Part shown: positions 34,757-43,563 of the stretch, in pieces
Layout: each line of letters begins with the position of its first letter
Numbering within the stretch: position 1 is the first letter of the stretch
DNA from: a bacterium
GTDB lineage: Bacteria; Cyanobacteriota; Vampirovibrionia; Gastranaerophilales; Gastranaerophilaceae
Reading direction: 5' to 3'
DNA length: 64,000 nt
Assembly: GCA_017541465.1 (NCBI GenBank)
Contig: JAFXYZ010000064.1
Span: forward strand, 18,885-82,884
Position numbers and translations under genes: made by a program
The notes under the pieces: generated by a model
Seen by the model: the letters and a program-made list of their open reading frames with translations, nothing else
Databases searched by the model: none
What the model was told of the DNA's origin: nothing

Positions 34757-35335
34757 TTATTCAAGCGGAATAATCAGCTCCTGACCGATAGAGAGTTTAT
34801 TAACACTCGACATTCCGTTTGCTTCCTTTATCATCTCTGCTTTTGCAGGTGAATATTTGCCGTAAAATCTTATAACAATACCCTGCAGAGTATCGCCTGA
34901 TTTAACGGTATAAGTTTCATTATGCGGTTTTGCTTCAGCCTGCACAGTTGTGTCCGCAGGAATTATAGTAACATCTGTTTCCGCCTGTTTCTTTGTGTTT
35001 ATTCTCTTTTCGATTTTTGACTGCTTAATGGTCTGTGCGTCAATATCGTCAGTGATTTCAGTATTGTTGTTCATATAGAACAGTGAATTGATTAGGAACA
35101 TGCTCAACGCGCCGAGGATAAAACCTGTCAAAAGGTATAATCCCGGTGATTTGTCGTCTTTTGAACTGAGTTTGAAATTACTCCAGAGAACGTCAAGCTC
35201 TTTGTCCTTCGCCTGTCTTTTATAAGTTTTCGGAGCGCTGTCCTCTGCCTGTTTCTCTCTCTGTGCCTTCAGTTCGGCTAAAAATTCTACACGCTCGTTT
35301 GATAAATTTGAACGATATACGGTGGTGTTCTTCAT
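34757..35335 (-). CDS. single-pass membrane protein with C-terminal LysM domain
   Basis: A 192-residue protein: a charged cytoplasmic N terminus of about 65 residues, one membrane helix (LYLLTGFILGALSMFLINSL), a flexible linker, then a LysM domain from about 143 to the end (YTVKSGDTLQGIVIRFYG...LSIGQELIIPLE). LysM binds the GlcNAc-containing glycan of peptidoglycan, so this protein likely tethers the inner membrane to the wall. It is a single-gene unit bounded by terminators. Confidence 0.88.
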   Translation of the reverse strand: MKNTTVYRSNLSNERVEFLAELKAQREKQAEDSAPKTYKRQAKDKELDVLWSNFKLSSKDDKSPGLYLLTGFILGALSMFLINSLFYMNNNTEITDDIDAQTIKQSKIEKRINTKKQAETDVTIIPADTTVQAEAKPHNETYTVKSGDTLQGIVIRFYGKYSPAKAEMIKEANGMSSVNKLSIGQELIIPLE

Positions 35336-35430
35336 GGTAGTCCCCTAAGCCCTTTCCTTATTATTGATAATATCCAAACCACAATAAAAAAGTCAAGAAA
35401 TTGAAATTTTTATATTAATATTGGTAACAA

Positions 35431-35461
35431 AAAAATCCCCCTTTAAAAAAGGGGGATTTTT
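35431..35461. terminator. intrinsic terminator after the HEAT-repeat gene
   Basis: Perfect stem AAAATCCCCC / GGGGGATTTT with an A/T-rich loop. It serves the minus-strand HEAT-repeat gene. Confidence 0.85.
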
Positions 35462-35479
35462 GTTTAAACTTTTTAAATC

Positions 35480-35776
35480 TTATGCTGCGATACCTTTGAT
35501 TTCGGTAATAAGATAATCAGCTATCCATTCAAAGTCTTTGTTTGTTTCAGCTGCTTTTTTGAGAGCATCAACTGCGGGTTCTCCTATTCTGATTAAAGTC
35601 ATTGCAACAACACCTCTGACTGTTCCTTTAAGAACCTGAAGGTAGTTTACCAAATCTTCAACCGCGTCGCCGCCGATGCTGACGAGTTTGTTTTCGATTT
35701 CAACTTTTGTGCTGTTATCTGCAGCCTGAAGTTTATCAATATATTCATCTACTCTTGAAACTGTCATTGTATTCAT
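35480..35776 (-). CDS. small HEAT-repeat protein
   Basis: A 98-residue protein of two to three HEAT-like helical hairpins (VEIENKLVSIGGDAVEDLVNYL, RGVVAMTLIRIGEPAVDALKK). The repeats resemble PBS-lyase-type HEAT units common in cyanobacteria, where they mediate protein contacts. I place the start at MNTMTVSRV, nine bases after AAGAGG; an in-frame ATG seven codons earlier also has purine-rich sequence before it. A partner is not evident. Confidence 0.75.
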   Translation of the reverse strand: MNTMTVSRVDEYIDKLQAADNSTKVEIENKLVSIGGDAVEDLVNYLQVLKGTVRGVVAMTLIRIGEPAVDALKKAAETNKDFEWIADYLITEIKGIAA

Positions 35777-35959
35777 TTGTATATGCCTCTTATTCATATC
35801 TTCTCTTTTACATTTTCATTATAAAGTAAAAAATCACAAATCCCGTTTTTTTAATATAATCTTTATAACCACCCTCAAACTCAATAATATCAACAAATTT
35901 TTATTGTCAAAAAGACACTTTTCGTTTTCCTTTTTTCTCTCAATATTAAAAATAGCATT

Positions 35960-36001
35960 TATATAACCAAAAAATTACCCTGTTGGGATAGCCGTTATAT
36001 A
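35960..36001. promoter_or_regulatory. inverted repeat upstream of a hypothetical gene
   Basis: TATATAAC and GTTATATA are an 8-bp inverted pair enclosing a smaller CCC-TGTT-GGG hairpin, about 75 bp before the next gene. It could be an operator or a structured leader. Confidence 0.3.
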
Positions 36002-36075
36002 GCACTTTATGGCATTTTGTTAAAGTTAAAATGAATTTAAACTCAGTATATGGGAAGTTTGACAGGGGTATTAAA

Positions 36076-36381
36076 ATGTTAGTAGAACGTTATGCGGACG
36101 GGCTGAACCAGAGAAGCAGAATAGAGATAAAGAATATTTCAAGAGATTTGATTTCCTGGCTCGAAGCGGTTGCTCTCGAAAATAACTGCACCGTTGACAA
36201 AAAAGAGTGGAAAAGTAAATATAACAGTTATGTCGTCTATGACTACGAGCCGTTTTGCTCTGACGGGTTTGAAATTAATATGGTCATATCCTCTTATGAT
36301 GCGAATTATCTATATTTCCTCAAATATCTCTATGATAACAAACTCAACACAATAGAGTATCTTAACAACTGTATCGGTTGA
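36076..36381 (+). CDS. hypothetical protein
   Basis: About 101 residues from the ATG that follows an AGGGGT site; an earlier in-frame ATG at 36031 lacks a ribosome-binding site. The sequence MLVERYADGLNQRSRIEIKN continues into an alpha/beta pattern with several Tyr (SSYDANYLYFLKYLYD). No signal peptide, membrane segment or known motif. It precedes the Hsp20-like gene by about 50 bp. Confidence 0.6.
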   Translation: MLVERYADGLNQRSRIEIKNISRDLISWLEAVALENNCTVDKKEWKSKYNSYVVYDYEPFCSDGFEINMVISSYDANYLYFLKYLYDNKLNTIEYLNNCIG

Positions 36382-36433
36382 ATATTTTGAAAAAAAATAA
36401 TAAAATAACAAAAAACAAGGAAAGGAAACTATA

Positions 36434-37063
36434 ATGGACGAGCAAAACAATCAGGAAAATCAGGAAGTAAAATCAACGGAACAGCCGAAGGCGACTGAAC
36501 CAAAACATCAGTGCATGAAAAATGACTGCTGGAAAAAGTGTCTTGCGATGACGCTGGCAGCATTTTTAGGCGGTTTTTTGGCGGTATATTTCGTTGCCGA
36601 TAACTTCTATCACCACAAAATGAAACATAATCGTTTCCATAAAATTCAAAGGTTTAATAATTACGATGATTCTTTTTACTTCAGACCTGAATTTGACCGA
36701 AAACAATTAAGAATGATTGAAAATGAGCAGGCGAAGATGCTGAAGGACTTTGAAAAAACACCCTGGTCCATGGTGCCGATGTTCGCTAATCCCGTTAAAG
36801 TTAAAGCTTTTTACGACAATGACACCTTCAAGGTTGTTGTTGATACAAAAAACTTTGATAAAAAGGACAGTAAAATAGAATACAAAATAAACGGCAGAAA
36901 ACTTACTGTCTCAGGAAAATCAGAGGTTAAGGACAAGGGCTATGAGAGTGATGTTGAGTTTTCTCAGGATATTATCCTCCCAGAAAAAGTCAACTCCGTA
37001 GAAGCCAAAGTATCTCAGGACGAAAACAACTGGGTGCTTTCAATTCCGGTGTTTATGAAATAA
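36434..37063 (+). CDS. membrane-anchored Hsp20/alpha-crystallin-like protein
   Basis: A 209-residue protein: acidic N terminus, one membrane helix (CLAMTLAAFLGGFLAVYFVA) at about 37-56, a His-rich stretch (HHKMKHNRFHK), then from about 115 to the end an alpha-crystallin-like domain with FKVVVDTKNF, IEYKINGRKLTVSGK, FSQDIILPEKVNSVEAK and a final WVLSIPVF. Small heat shock proteins are normally soluble holdases; membrane anchoring is unusual. It lacks a conserved C-terminal IxI tail, ending IPVFMK. A periplasm-facing holdase is an inference. Confidence 0.75.
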   Translation: MDEQNNQENQEVKSTEQPKATEPKHQCMKNDCWKKCLAMTLAAFLGGFLAVYFVADNFYHHKMKHNRFHKIQRFNNYDDSFYFRPEFDRKQLRMIENEQAKMLKDFEKTPWSMVPMFANPVKVKAFYDNDTFKVVVDTKNFDKKDSKIEYKINGRKLTVSGKSEVKDKGYESDVEFSQDIILPEKVNSVEAKVSQDENNWVLSIPVFMK

Positions 37064-37086
37064 AATTTTTCTTCCTCTCCTTTGGG

Positions 37087-37187
37087 AGCGAAATTTCGGA
37101 CGAGTGAAACTCGGGTAGCGAAAGCAAAAGTCTGATGTGGACGAAGTCCAAAAAGACGACTGCTTGAGCGTAAAGAAATTTCAAGAC
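37087..37187 (+). repeat. structured intergenic repeat, copy 3
   Basis: Begins AGCGAAATTTCGG and ends AAGAAATTTCAAGACA shortly after the Hsp20-like gene stop. The terminal stem is GAAATTTC / GAAATTTC, different in sequence from copies 1 and 2 but still self-complementary. Interior stems include AGTCT / AGACG and GGAC / GTCC. It is flanked by CTCTCC and GAGGTGAGG pieces of the other repeat type. Confidence 0.7.
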
Positions 37188-37235
37188 AGAGGATAGAGGT
37201 GAGGGTTAACCCGTAAGGGCAAATAAAAAATTTTC

Positions 37236-37273
37236 AAAAGAGGCTCTTTCATTAGGAAAAAGAGCCTCTTTTT
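37236..37273 (+). terminator. strong intrinsic terminator after the Hsp20-like gene
   Basis: Fourteen-bp perfect stem AAAAGAGGCTCTTT / AAAGAGCCTCTTTT with a T tail. Confidence 0.88.
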
Positions 37274-37337
37274 ATTGCGCAAATTTTTATTTTTTGAGTT
37301 TTAAAACAGAGGAATAAAGTATCAAAGATAGAAAAAC

Positions 37338-38228
37338 TTGAGAATATCACCGATAACACCGAATTATTTAAATAAACCCCTTAGTTTTCGTGCGGGTTCT
37401 TCAGCTTCCGCAAAGAGGTTTTTGCAGTCAACCCCTCCGCCTCCCAGATATTTTTCGATGCAGACGGGGATATTCCCAAAGTCACTCTCAGAGCTTGAAG
37501 AAGGTCAGGTGCTCGATTATAACGGCGCAATTTTTAACAAACACGTAACGACTTTTTGCCGAAATGACCTGAACTGGCTCGATTTTGGGAAGTATTTAAA
37601 GGAAAAATTTGACAGCCCTAAAGACGTTAATTTCCATGTTTTCGCCTGCTCAACAGGGGCTGAGGCATATTCTCTTGCCCTTCTTTTGAACAGAGTTTAT
37701 GATACGACCGATTATAAAATAGATGCTTCAGATATTGCGGACTATATGATAGATGAGAATATTAAGGAGCAGAAATGGGGCGCGGTTGTTGATCCGTTTG
37801 ACTATTTCAAAATATGCAGAGATTTAGATTTAACTGGGAATAAAGAAAAATATTTTATAAAGCCCGACGGCTACTATCCTGTAATCAAACCGCAGATAGC
37901 AAATACGGTTAAATTCAGAAAAGCTAATATTATAACAGAGGTTGATAATCTTGATACTTCAAAACCTTCTGTTATTTTCTGCCGTAATATGTGGCCCTAT
38001 GTGGATAGTGAGAAGTATGAGGAGTTTGCGGAAAAGCTCTATAAGAAACTGCCCGAGGGCTCAATGGTTGTCATAGGCGATTTTGACCACGTCGGCGATT
38101 ATGAACATTATGGTTCCGATTCTTTCCCGAAAGCTCTCGAAGAAAGCGGTTTTAAACCCTCAAAAAGAGGTATGAGCAGGCTCAGAGAGTCGGATAAAAA
38201 AGATTTTATGTCTGTTTATGAAAAATAA
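37338..38228 (+). CDS. CheR-type SAM-dependent methyltransferase with SFRAG N terminus
   Basis: A 296-residue protein. Its N terminus MRISPITPNYLNKPLSFRAG resembles the SFKG proteins of this window. From about residue 75 it matches the CheR fold: FCRNDLNWLDF, the SAM loop FACSTGAEAYSLALLL (compare CSTGEEPYS), then VIFCRNMWPYVDSEKY (compare the FCRNVLIYF block). CheR proteins methylate chemoreceptor glutamates, but no chemotaxis genes are nearby, so the substrate is unknown. Translation probably starts at TTG, which gives the family-like N terminus. Confidence 0.8.
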   Translation: MRISPITPNYLNKPLSFRAGSSASAKRFLQSTPPPPRYFSMQTGIFPKSLSELEEGQVLDYNGAIFNKHVTTFCRNDLNWLDFGKYLKEKFDSPKDVNFHVFACSTGAEAYSLALLLNRVYDTTDYKIDASDIADYMIDENIKEQKWGAVVDPFDYFKICRDLDLTGNKEKYFIKPDGYYPVIKPQIANTVKFRKANIITEVDNLDTSKPSVIFCRNMWPYVDSEKYEEFAEKLYKKLPEGSMVVIGDFDHVGDYEHYGSDSFPKALEESGFKPSKRGMSRLRESDKKDFMSVYEK

Positions 38229-38248
38229 TTTTTTGTTATAATTTTTTT

Positions 38249-40624
38249 ATGAGAGATAAATCAACCGAAATTCTTGAATATGACAAAGTTTTGACCTACC
38301 TCAGCGAGTTTGCTGTCAGCGAGGCGGGAAAAGAGCGCTGTTTGCGGGCTGAAATCTTTTCTGATTTTGACAAAATTGACTATGAACTCCGCCTGACCAC
38401 ACAAGCCAGAAGGGTTTATGACGAGGGCGAAAAAATTCCCCTCAACTCAATAACAAACATCGTTAAATCTTTAAATGACTCTAAATCGGGGCTGAGACTC
38501 AGTGAAGAAGAAATTTATTCAGTAGCCCAGACACTCAGAACCTCGAGGGTTTTAAGAAATTTTTCCTCCGCGCTCTCTGATGACTTTTATCTTTTGAAGT
38601 CTTTATTGTCTCCTCTTTTTGTAAATAAAGAGCTTGAGGACGAAATCTTTGACACCTTTAACAGTGAAATTAAGGTAAAAGAGAACGCAACTCCCGAACT
38701 CAAACGACTGTGGCAGGTTTTCAGGGATACCGAGCAGAATATAAGAAGCACCGCTTCAAAACTTCTTCAGGACAGTGATTTTAATTCAAACCTTTCCGAA
38801 ACAATATACACCCAAAGAGACGGCAGGGGTGTTTTTGCGGTGAAGGCAGAGTGCAAAAATAAAGTGCAGGGGATAGTTCACGATGTTTCCGCAACGAACA
38901 GGACTTATTTTATTGAACCAAAAGAACTTGTTGTCCTCAATAACAAGCAAAGAGAAACAGAAATTCTGATAAGGTCGGAGGTTGAGCGGATTTTAAGGGT
39001 TTTGACGGGCAAAATATCGCAGAATTATGAAAACCTTCTTCAGACTTATAACCTGCTTGTTGAGAGTGATTTTTTGTTTGCAAAGGCGAAATTCAGTGCC
39101 AAATATGATATGTGCGCACCTGAGCCCTTAAAAGAGCAGAGAAGAATTAAAATCTGCGCGATGAAAAACCCTGTTTTAATGCGCTCAAAAGAGAAAATAG
39201 TCGAGAACGATTTTGAACTCAACTATGATAAGAACTGCATGATTATAACGGGCTCAAACACAGGAGGGAAAACTGTTACCTTAAAAACAGTCGGACTTTT
39301 TACCCTGATGATGAGAGCAGGACTTCATCTGCCCTGCCAGAGTGCCGAAATATACCCGTTTAAAAAGGTTTTTGCCGACATCGGAGATGAACAGAGCATT
39401 CTTCAGAATCTTTCGACTTTTTCCGCGCACATGACGAATATAAAACATATTGTAGATAGTGCCGATAGTGAATCTCTTATTCTTCTTGACGAAATCTCGG
39501 CAGGAACGGATCCGAACGAGGGCTCATCTCTTGCCCAAAGTATTCTGGAATATCTTCAGAAGCAGGGCGCTTTTTGTATTGCGACAACTCACTTCGGCGA
39601 GCTTAAATCACTTTCATATTTAAAAGACGGGTTCATCAACGCAAGTGTTGAGTTTGATGTGAATACGCTTTCTCCGACTTATAAACTCATAATCGGCATG
39701 CCTGGGGCAAGTAACGCTATTGCGGTTGCAAATTCTTTAGGGCTTAAAAAAGAAATAACCGAGGAAGCCAAAAACCTTTTCTTCAATCATAAAGATTCAA
39801 GCGCAAAGGTCATGGAAGAGCTTCAGCAGATTTATTCCGAGGTTTCAAACCTCAAAGAGGAAATATCCAAAAAAGAAGAGAATATTTCAAAACTCGAAGA
39901 AGAATTAAAAGAAAAACTCGAAAAGGTAAAAGCGGATAAGAAGAAAAATATCCAAATCGCAAAGAAGCGGTATGAAAATTTAATCGAAAAGGCGAGAGAC
40001 GAAATAAGAGAAATAGTTAAAGAAATGAGGGAAGAAAAGAGCGAAAAAGTTGCTATGCGCTCATTTAACAGGCTCGCTAAAATTGAAACCGATATAAGAA
40101 GTGATATTAAGGGAGATGAGACAGACCTTCAGGAAGAGTTTCTTCCGATTGACTGGGAAAAAGTTAAGGTCGGGGACAGGGTTATAATAAGAGACCTCAA
40201 CACAGAGGTTGAAATTCTTCAGCTTCCCGACAAAAACAAAAACGTGCTTGTTCAGATGGGGATAATACGTTCGCTCGTTAAAAAAGATAACCTTGTTGTT
40301 CAAAATGAAATGAAGCCAAAGCAAAAGAAAACCATAAGAATAACTCCAAAATCAGAGAATTTCAGCATAAAACGGCACGAAATTTCTAATACCCTGGACC
40401 TGAGAGGGTTCAGGTGCGAAGAAGCTATTGATGAGGTGGAAATGTTTTTGGATACCGCAAGTCTTGTAAACCTTTCTCCCGTCTATATTATCCACGGGCA
40501 TGGCACGGGCGCGCTCAAGCAGGTCGTGAGAGAATACCTCAAAACCTCGCCTTATGTCGCAAAATACAGGCCGGGCGAAAATGCTGAAGGCGGAGACGGT
40601 GTCAGCGTTGTTGAGCTGAGATAA
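38249..40624 (+). CDS. mutS2: endonuclease MutS2
   Basis: A 791-residue MutS paralogue lacking the mismatch-binding domain. MutS2 suppresses recombination and, in some Gram-positive bacteria, rescues collided ribosomes. The ATPase Walker A is TGSNTGGKT near 334-342, with ILLDEISAGTDPNEGSSLA as Walker B. A long coiled coil spans about 510-610. The C-terminal Smr nuclease domain has LDLRGFRCEEA and HGHGTGALKQVVREYL. A TATAAT box stands just before the ATG. It is convergent with the calpain-like gene with only 2 bp between. Confidence 0.95.
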   Translation: MRDKSTEILEYDKVLTYLSEFAVSEAGKERCLRAEIFSDFDKIDYELRLTTQARRVYDEGEKIPLNSITNIVKSLNDSKSGLRLSEEEIYSVAQTLRTSRVLRNFSSALSDDFYLLKSLLSPLFVNKELEDEIFDTFNSEIKVKENATPELKRLWQVFRDTEQNIRSTASKLLQDSDFNSNLSETIYTQRDGRGVFAVKAECKNKVQGIVHDVSATNRTYFIEPKELVVLNNKQRETEILIRSEVERILRVLTGKISQNYENLLQTYNLLVESDFLFAKAKFSAKYDMCAPEPLKEQRRIKICAMKNPVLMRSKEKIVENDFELNYDKNCMIITGSNTGGKTVTLKTVGLFTLMMRAGLHLPCQSAEIYPFKKVFADIGDEQSILQNLSTFSAHMTNIKHIVDSADSESLILLDEISAGTDPNEGSSLAQSILEYLQKQGAFCIATTHFGELKSLSYLKDGFINASVEFDVNTLSPTYKLIIGMPGASNAIAVANSLGLKKEITEEAKNLFFNHKDSSAKVMEELQQIYSEVSNLKEEISKKEENISKLEEELKEKLEKVKADKKKNIQIAKKRYENLIEKARDEIREIVKEMREEKSEKVAMRSFNRLAKIETDIRSDIKGDETDLQEEFLPIDWEKVKVGDRVIIRDLNTEVEILQLPDKNKNVLVQMGIIRSLVKKDNLVVQNEMKPKQKKTIRITPKSENFSIKRHEISNTLDLRGFRCEEAIDEVEMFLDTASLVNLSPVYIIHGHGTGALKQVVREYLKTSPYVAKYRPGENAEGGDGVSVVELR

Positions 40625-40626
40625 AA

Positions 40627-42045
40627 TTAGAAATTATACTGCATTCTGAGCTGAGCTATCGGAGTATCGATGTTGAAGCTCTGAATGTACTGAAGTAATT
40701 CTGATTTTGAAATATCGCCGTTCTTGTATTGTTCAACCAAAGTGATGATAAGACCTGACAAACGTGCTGCAGAACCTGAAGCGTTTGCCTGTCCCATATT
40801 TTCATCGAAAATGTTTTCTTCGTCACCGATTGGAACTTCGTGGTTTGAGTAATTATGTCCGATACCGAAAAAGTCTTTAATAGTGTTGCCGATATTTTCA
40901 ACAAGACCTGAAATGTAACCTACAATCTTACTGAAGGCACCTGACATATCTTTGCTTGCGTTTGATAAATCTGAATATGAAAGATTTGCGTACTGTGCAA
41001 ATGTATCTCTGTCTAAAACTATTTCCTCTGATGAATCCCAGGGATTTACGATTGTGACGTTGTTTCCGTCAACTGATTTAACCGCGTATGCGTGTGAATA
41101 ATATAACTGAACTTTATTACCGTTGGCATCCGTTACTGTAAAGCCGTTTCTGTCACCCTGACCGCCTTTGAAGGAGCAGCTCATTGCTGATGAATCGGGG
41201 TTTTGAGCGAATTTATCAAGATACTGCTGAACTTCTGCAGGATCTGAAGTTGTTTCGGAAAGTTTACCTGTTAAAAGATACCAGACCTGTTCAACGAAAC
41301 CGCCGTCAATACTTGAATTACCGCTTCTGCCTGTTGATGTGTCGGATACGTAGTAAGGTGAATCAACGTCAAATTTGATTTTGCCTGAGCCGATGTCGTT
41401 TCTTAACTGTTCGATAGCCATTTCGTAAACGAGAACATCGTCGTCACCTGATGAATATTTTCTGTTCTGATTAGCTGCTTTAATTTGTTCTGCTGAAACT
41501 GTGTAAGAAACACCGAGACCTTTGAAGTTGATTGTTACACTGCCGTCATCGTTGAAGGTCATTGCTTCTCTGATGGCTTCTCTGCCTGCTTCACTGTAAG
41601 AAAGTGAATTTAACCCTGTTAATAACCAGCAGTCGCCTGTGTAACCGCTCTGTGCACTTGCATCGATGTTGCCGTCAAGGTCTCTGCCCGAGCCGTTTGA
41701 ACGGGTTGAACCGTTTGTGCTGAGAACTTCAGTCTCTGCTACATCGTTTTTGTCTTCCCCTTTTTCTACTGTTTCTGTTTCGTCAGCTATTTCAGCTTCA
41801 CCATATATAACTGATATATTGTTTTCAGTTTCATTATCTGTAAAAAATCCGCCGAAGATATTTTCTTCTGCCGCAAATGCTGAAAAATTATAATCATCTT
41901 TAGCGAAAATGCTGGCATCTGCTTCTTTGCGTCTTTCTTCCGCCTTGCGTTCTTCTTCAGCGCGTTTTTCCGCTTCTATTCTGCGGATTTCCTGCTGTTC
42001 TATGTAATAGTCTCTGCTATTGTTTTCGTTAACCGAAAAAGCCAT
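40627..42045 (-). CDS. calpain-like cysteine protease (C2 family-like)
   Basis: A 472-residue protein. Residues 15-45 are a charged coiled coil and 50-125 are acidic and disordered. The protease core starts at Q132: QSGYTGDCWLLTGLNSLS gives the oxyanion Gln and catalytic C139. YYSHAYAVKSV supplies H318 and VNPWDS supplies N334, completing the calpain triad. The C-terminal 100 residues are helical, with no calcium-binding domain visible. There is no Sec signal. Bacterial calpain-like proteins are uncommon and of unclear role; secretion or regulated intracellular proteolysis are both possible. Confidence 0.82.
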   Translation of the reverse strand: MAFSVNENNSRDYYIEQQEIRRIEAEKRAEEERKAEERRKEADASIFAKDDYNFSAFAAEENIFGGFFTDNETENNISVIYGEAEIADETETVEKGEDKNDVAETEVLSTNGSTRSNGSGRDLDGNIDASAQSGYTGDCWLLTGLNSLSYSEAGREAIREAMTFNDDGSVTINFKGLGVSYTVSAEQIKAANQNRKYSSGDDDVLVYEMAIEQLRNDIGSGKIKFDVDSPYYVSDTSTGRSGNSSIDGGFVEQVWYLLTGKLSETTSDPAEVQQYLDKFAQNPDSSAMSCSFKGGQGDRNGFTVTDANGNKVQLYYSHAYAVKSVDGNNVTIVNPWDSSEEIVLDRDTFAQYANLSYSDLSNASKDMSGAFSKIVGYISGLVENIGNTIKDFFGIGHNYSNHEVPIGDEENIFDENMGQANASGSAARLSGLIITLVEQYKNGDISKSELLQYIQSFNIDTPIAQLRMQYNF

Positions 42046-42167
42046 TATTCTCCCTAAATATTATTCGTGCATGGTGCTGCACAAATATCCTCGTTATAAA
42101 CTCTCATGTATTTAAAAAAAATTCTCTCAACCCGATTGATAAATTTTACAGAAATGTTAAGAAATGT

Positions 42168-43451
42168 TTAGAGTAGTTCGTTAATGTCCTGAATATTAAT
42201 TTCCTTCAGTAATTCCGCGTAGGCTCTGTAATAGTTGTTAAGAGCATCGGAGTAGCCGAGAACAAGTTCAATATATGTTTTTCTCATAAGAAGGAAATAA
42301 GTCATATCGATTTTCTTCTGTTTAAGGCTCTTTATTGATGCTTCCACAAGCTCCTGAGAGTTGCTTCTTAATTCCTTATCATAAAAATTAAGGTTGTCTC
42401 TTGTTACGCAGTAGTTTTCCCACGCGTCAGAGAGGTTTCTTGTTACGTCTATGATTAAGTCCTGATATTTGAGTTCGGCTTTTTCAATTTCGTATTTTGC
42501 CTTTTCGATTTCGGGCTTATATTGATAGATAACGGGAATATTTGTCAGGTTCGCGCCTAAATATGCTCCGTTTTCAAATTTGTCGCTTTCTGAGGTTGCC
42601 TGTGTCTGGTATGACCAGCCGCCTATCAGTTCAAGGTTTGGGGCAAGCTGACTTTTTATGACCGAAAGCTCTGCCTTCTTCTGTTCAACCTCCTGCTTTG
42701 CACTGATTATATCGTAGCGGTGGGTATAAACGTATTGCTTAATCTTTTCAAAATCAATTATGTTGTTTGTCGGTTTAATCGTGAGAAGGGCGGAATAGTT
42801 TTCGTCAAGTTTGTCCTGAAGTGTGTCAAATTCAAGCTCTGAAGAGTTCATAACCGCATTAAACTTGTTTCTTTTTGAAATCAAATCAGCCTGAGCCTGG
42901 TTATAAAACATCTGAAAACGGTTATGTTCGATTTTTGCCAATACGACATCGGTTTTGGGAATACTCCCCTTTTGCTCTTCTTTTATCGCATTATCAAGAA
43001 TATCTTTTAATACATCCCTTTGCTGCTTTATTATTCCGAGGTTTGTCTTGCTCTCAAGCAGGTCAAAGTAAGCGGTTTTAACTCTGTAGATGAGTTCATT
43101 TTCGTAATTTTTCTGGTTATTCTCTGAGATACTGATTTTATATTTTGCGGCTTTTTTGCGCTTTAAGGGTTTAAAGAGTTCAAGTTCATAAGCCAGCCCG
43201 AGCTGTTGGGGGTTGCCTGCTCCCGCCCGTCCGAGGTTTTGGAAAAACTGAATAGCGGGGTTCTGAAGATGGGAAGCCTCTTTTACTTCCCTCTTCGCAA
43301 TTTCGGTATCGAGTTTTGCCATTTTGTTCTGGGGATTTTCCTTCAAAGCAAGCTCAATAGCACTGCTTAAAGAAATCTTTTTAACTTCCTCAATTCCGAA
43401 ACAGACTTGCGTTATTAATAAACAAATAAATATAGCCAGTATCTTTTTCAT
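42168..43451 (-). CDS. TolC-family outer-membrane efflux protein
   Basis: About 427 residues with signal peptide MKKILAIFICLLITQVCFG, then two long helical hairpin repeats typical of TolC/CusC proteins: ISLSSAIELALKENPQ at the start of the first and IDFEKIKQYVYTHRYDIISAKQE at the second, with LAPNLELIGGWSYQ and YLGANLTNIPV strands. It would form the outer-membrane channel of a tripartite pump. No pump or adaptor gene is adjacent. I chose the start at the signal peptide Met rather than the upstream in-frame start. Confidence 0.88.
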   Translation of the reverse strand: MKKILAIFICLLITQVCFGIEEVKKISLSSAIELALKENPQNKMAKLDTEIAKREVKEASHLQNPAIQFFQNLGRAGAGNPQQLGLAYELELFKPLKRKKAAKYKISISENNQKNYENELIYRVKTAYFDLLESKTNLGIIKQQRDVLKDILDNAIKEEQKGSIPKTDVVLAKIEHNRFQMFYNQAQADLISKRNKFNAVMNSSELEFDTLQDKLDENYSALLTIKPTNNIIDFEKIKQYVYTHRYDIISAKQEVEQKKAELSVIKSQLAPNLELIGGWSYQTQATSESDKFENGAYLGANLTNIPVIYQYKPEIEKAKYEIEKAELKYQDLIIDVTRNLSDAWENYCVTRDNLNFYDKELRSNSQELVEASIKSLKQKKIDMTYFLLMRKTYIELVLGYSDALNNYYRAYAELLKEINIQDINELL

Positions 43452-43526
43452 AGAATAAATATAGCATGAATAAAAATCAGTTGTTATTTTTTGCAAATTT
43501 TGGGAAAAATGATATTATAATAGCCC

Positions 43527-43547
43527 GTAGGTCAGGCACTGCCTGAC
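43527..43547 (+). repeat. GTAG-headed REP-like hairpin, copy 3
   Basis: GTAGG followed by the hairpin GTCAGGC / GCCTGAC with a three-base loop, between the TolC-like and glycosyltransferase genes. Confidence 0.55.
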
Positions 43548-43563
43548 AAATCTCTTATAATTC

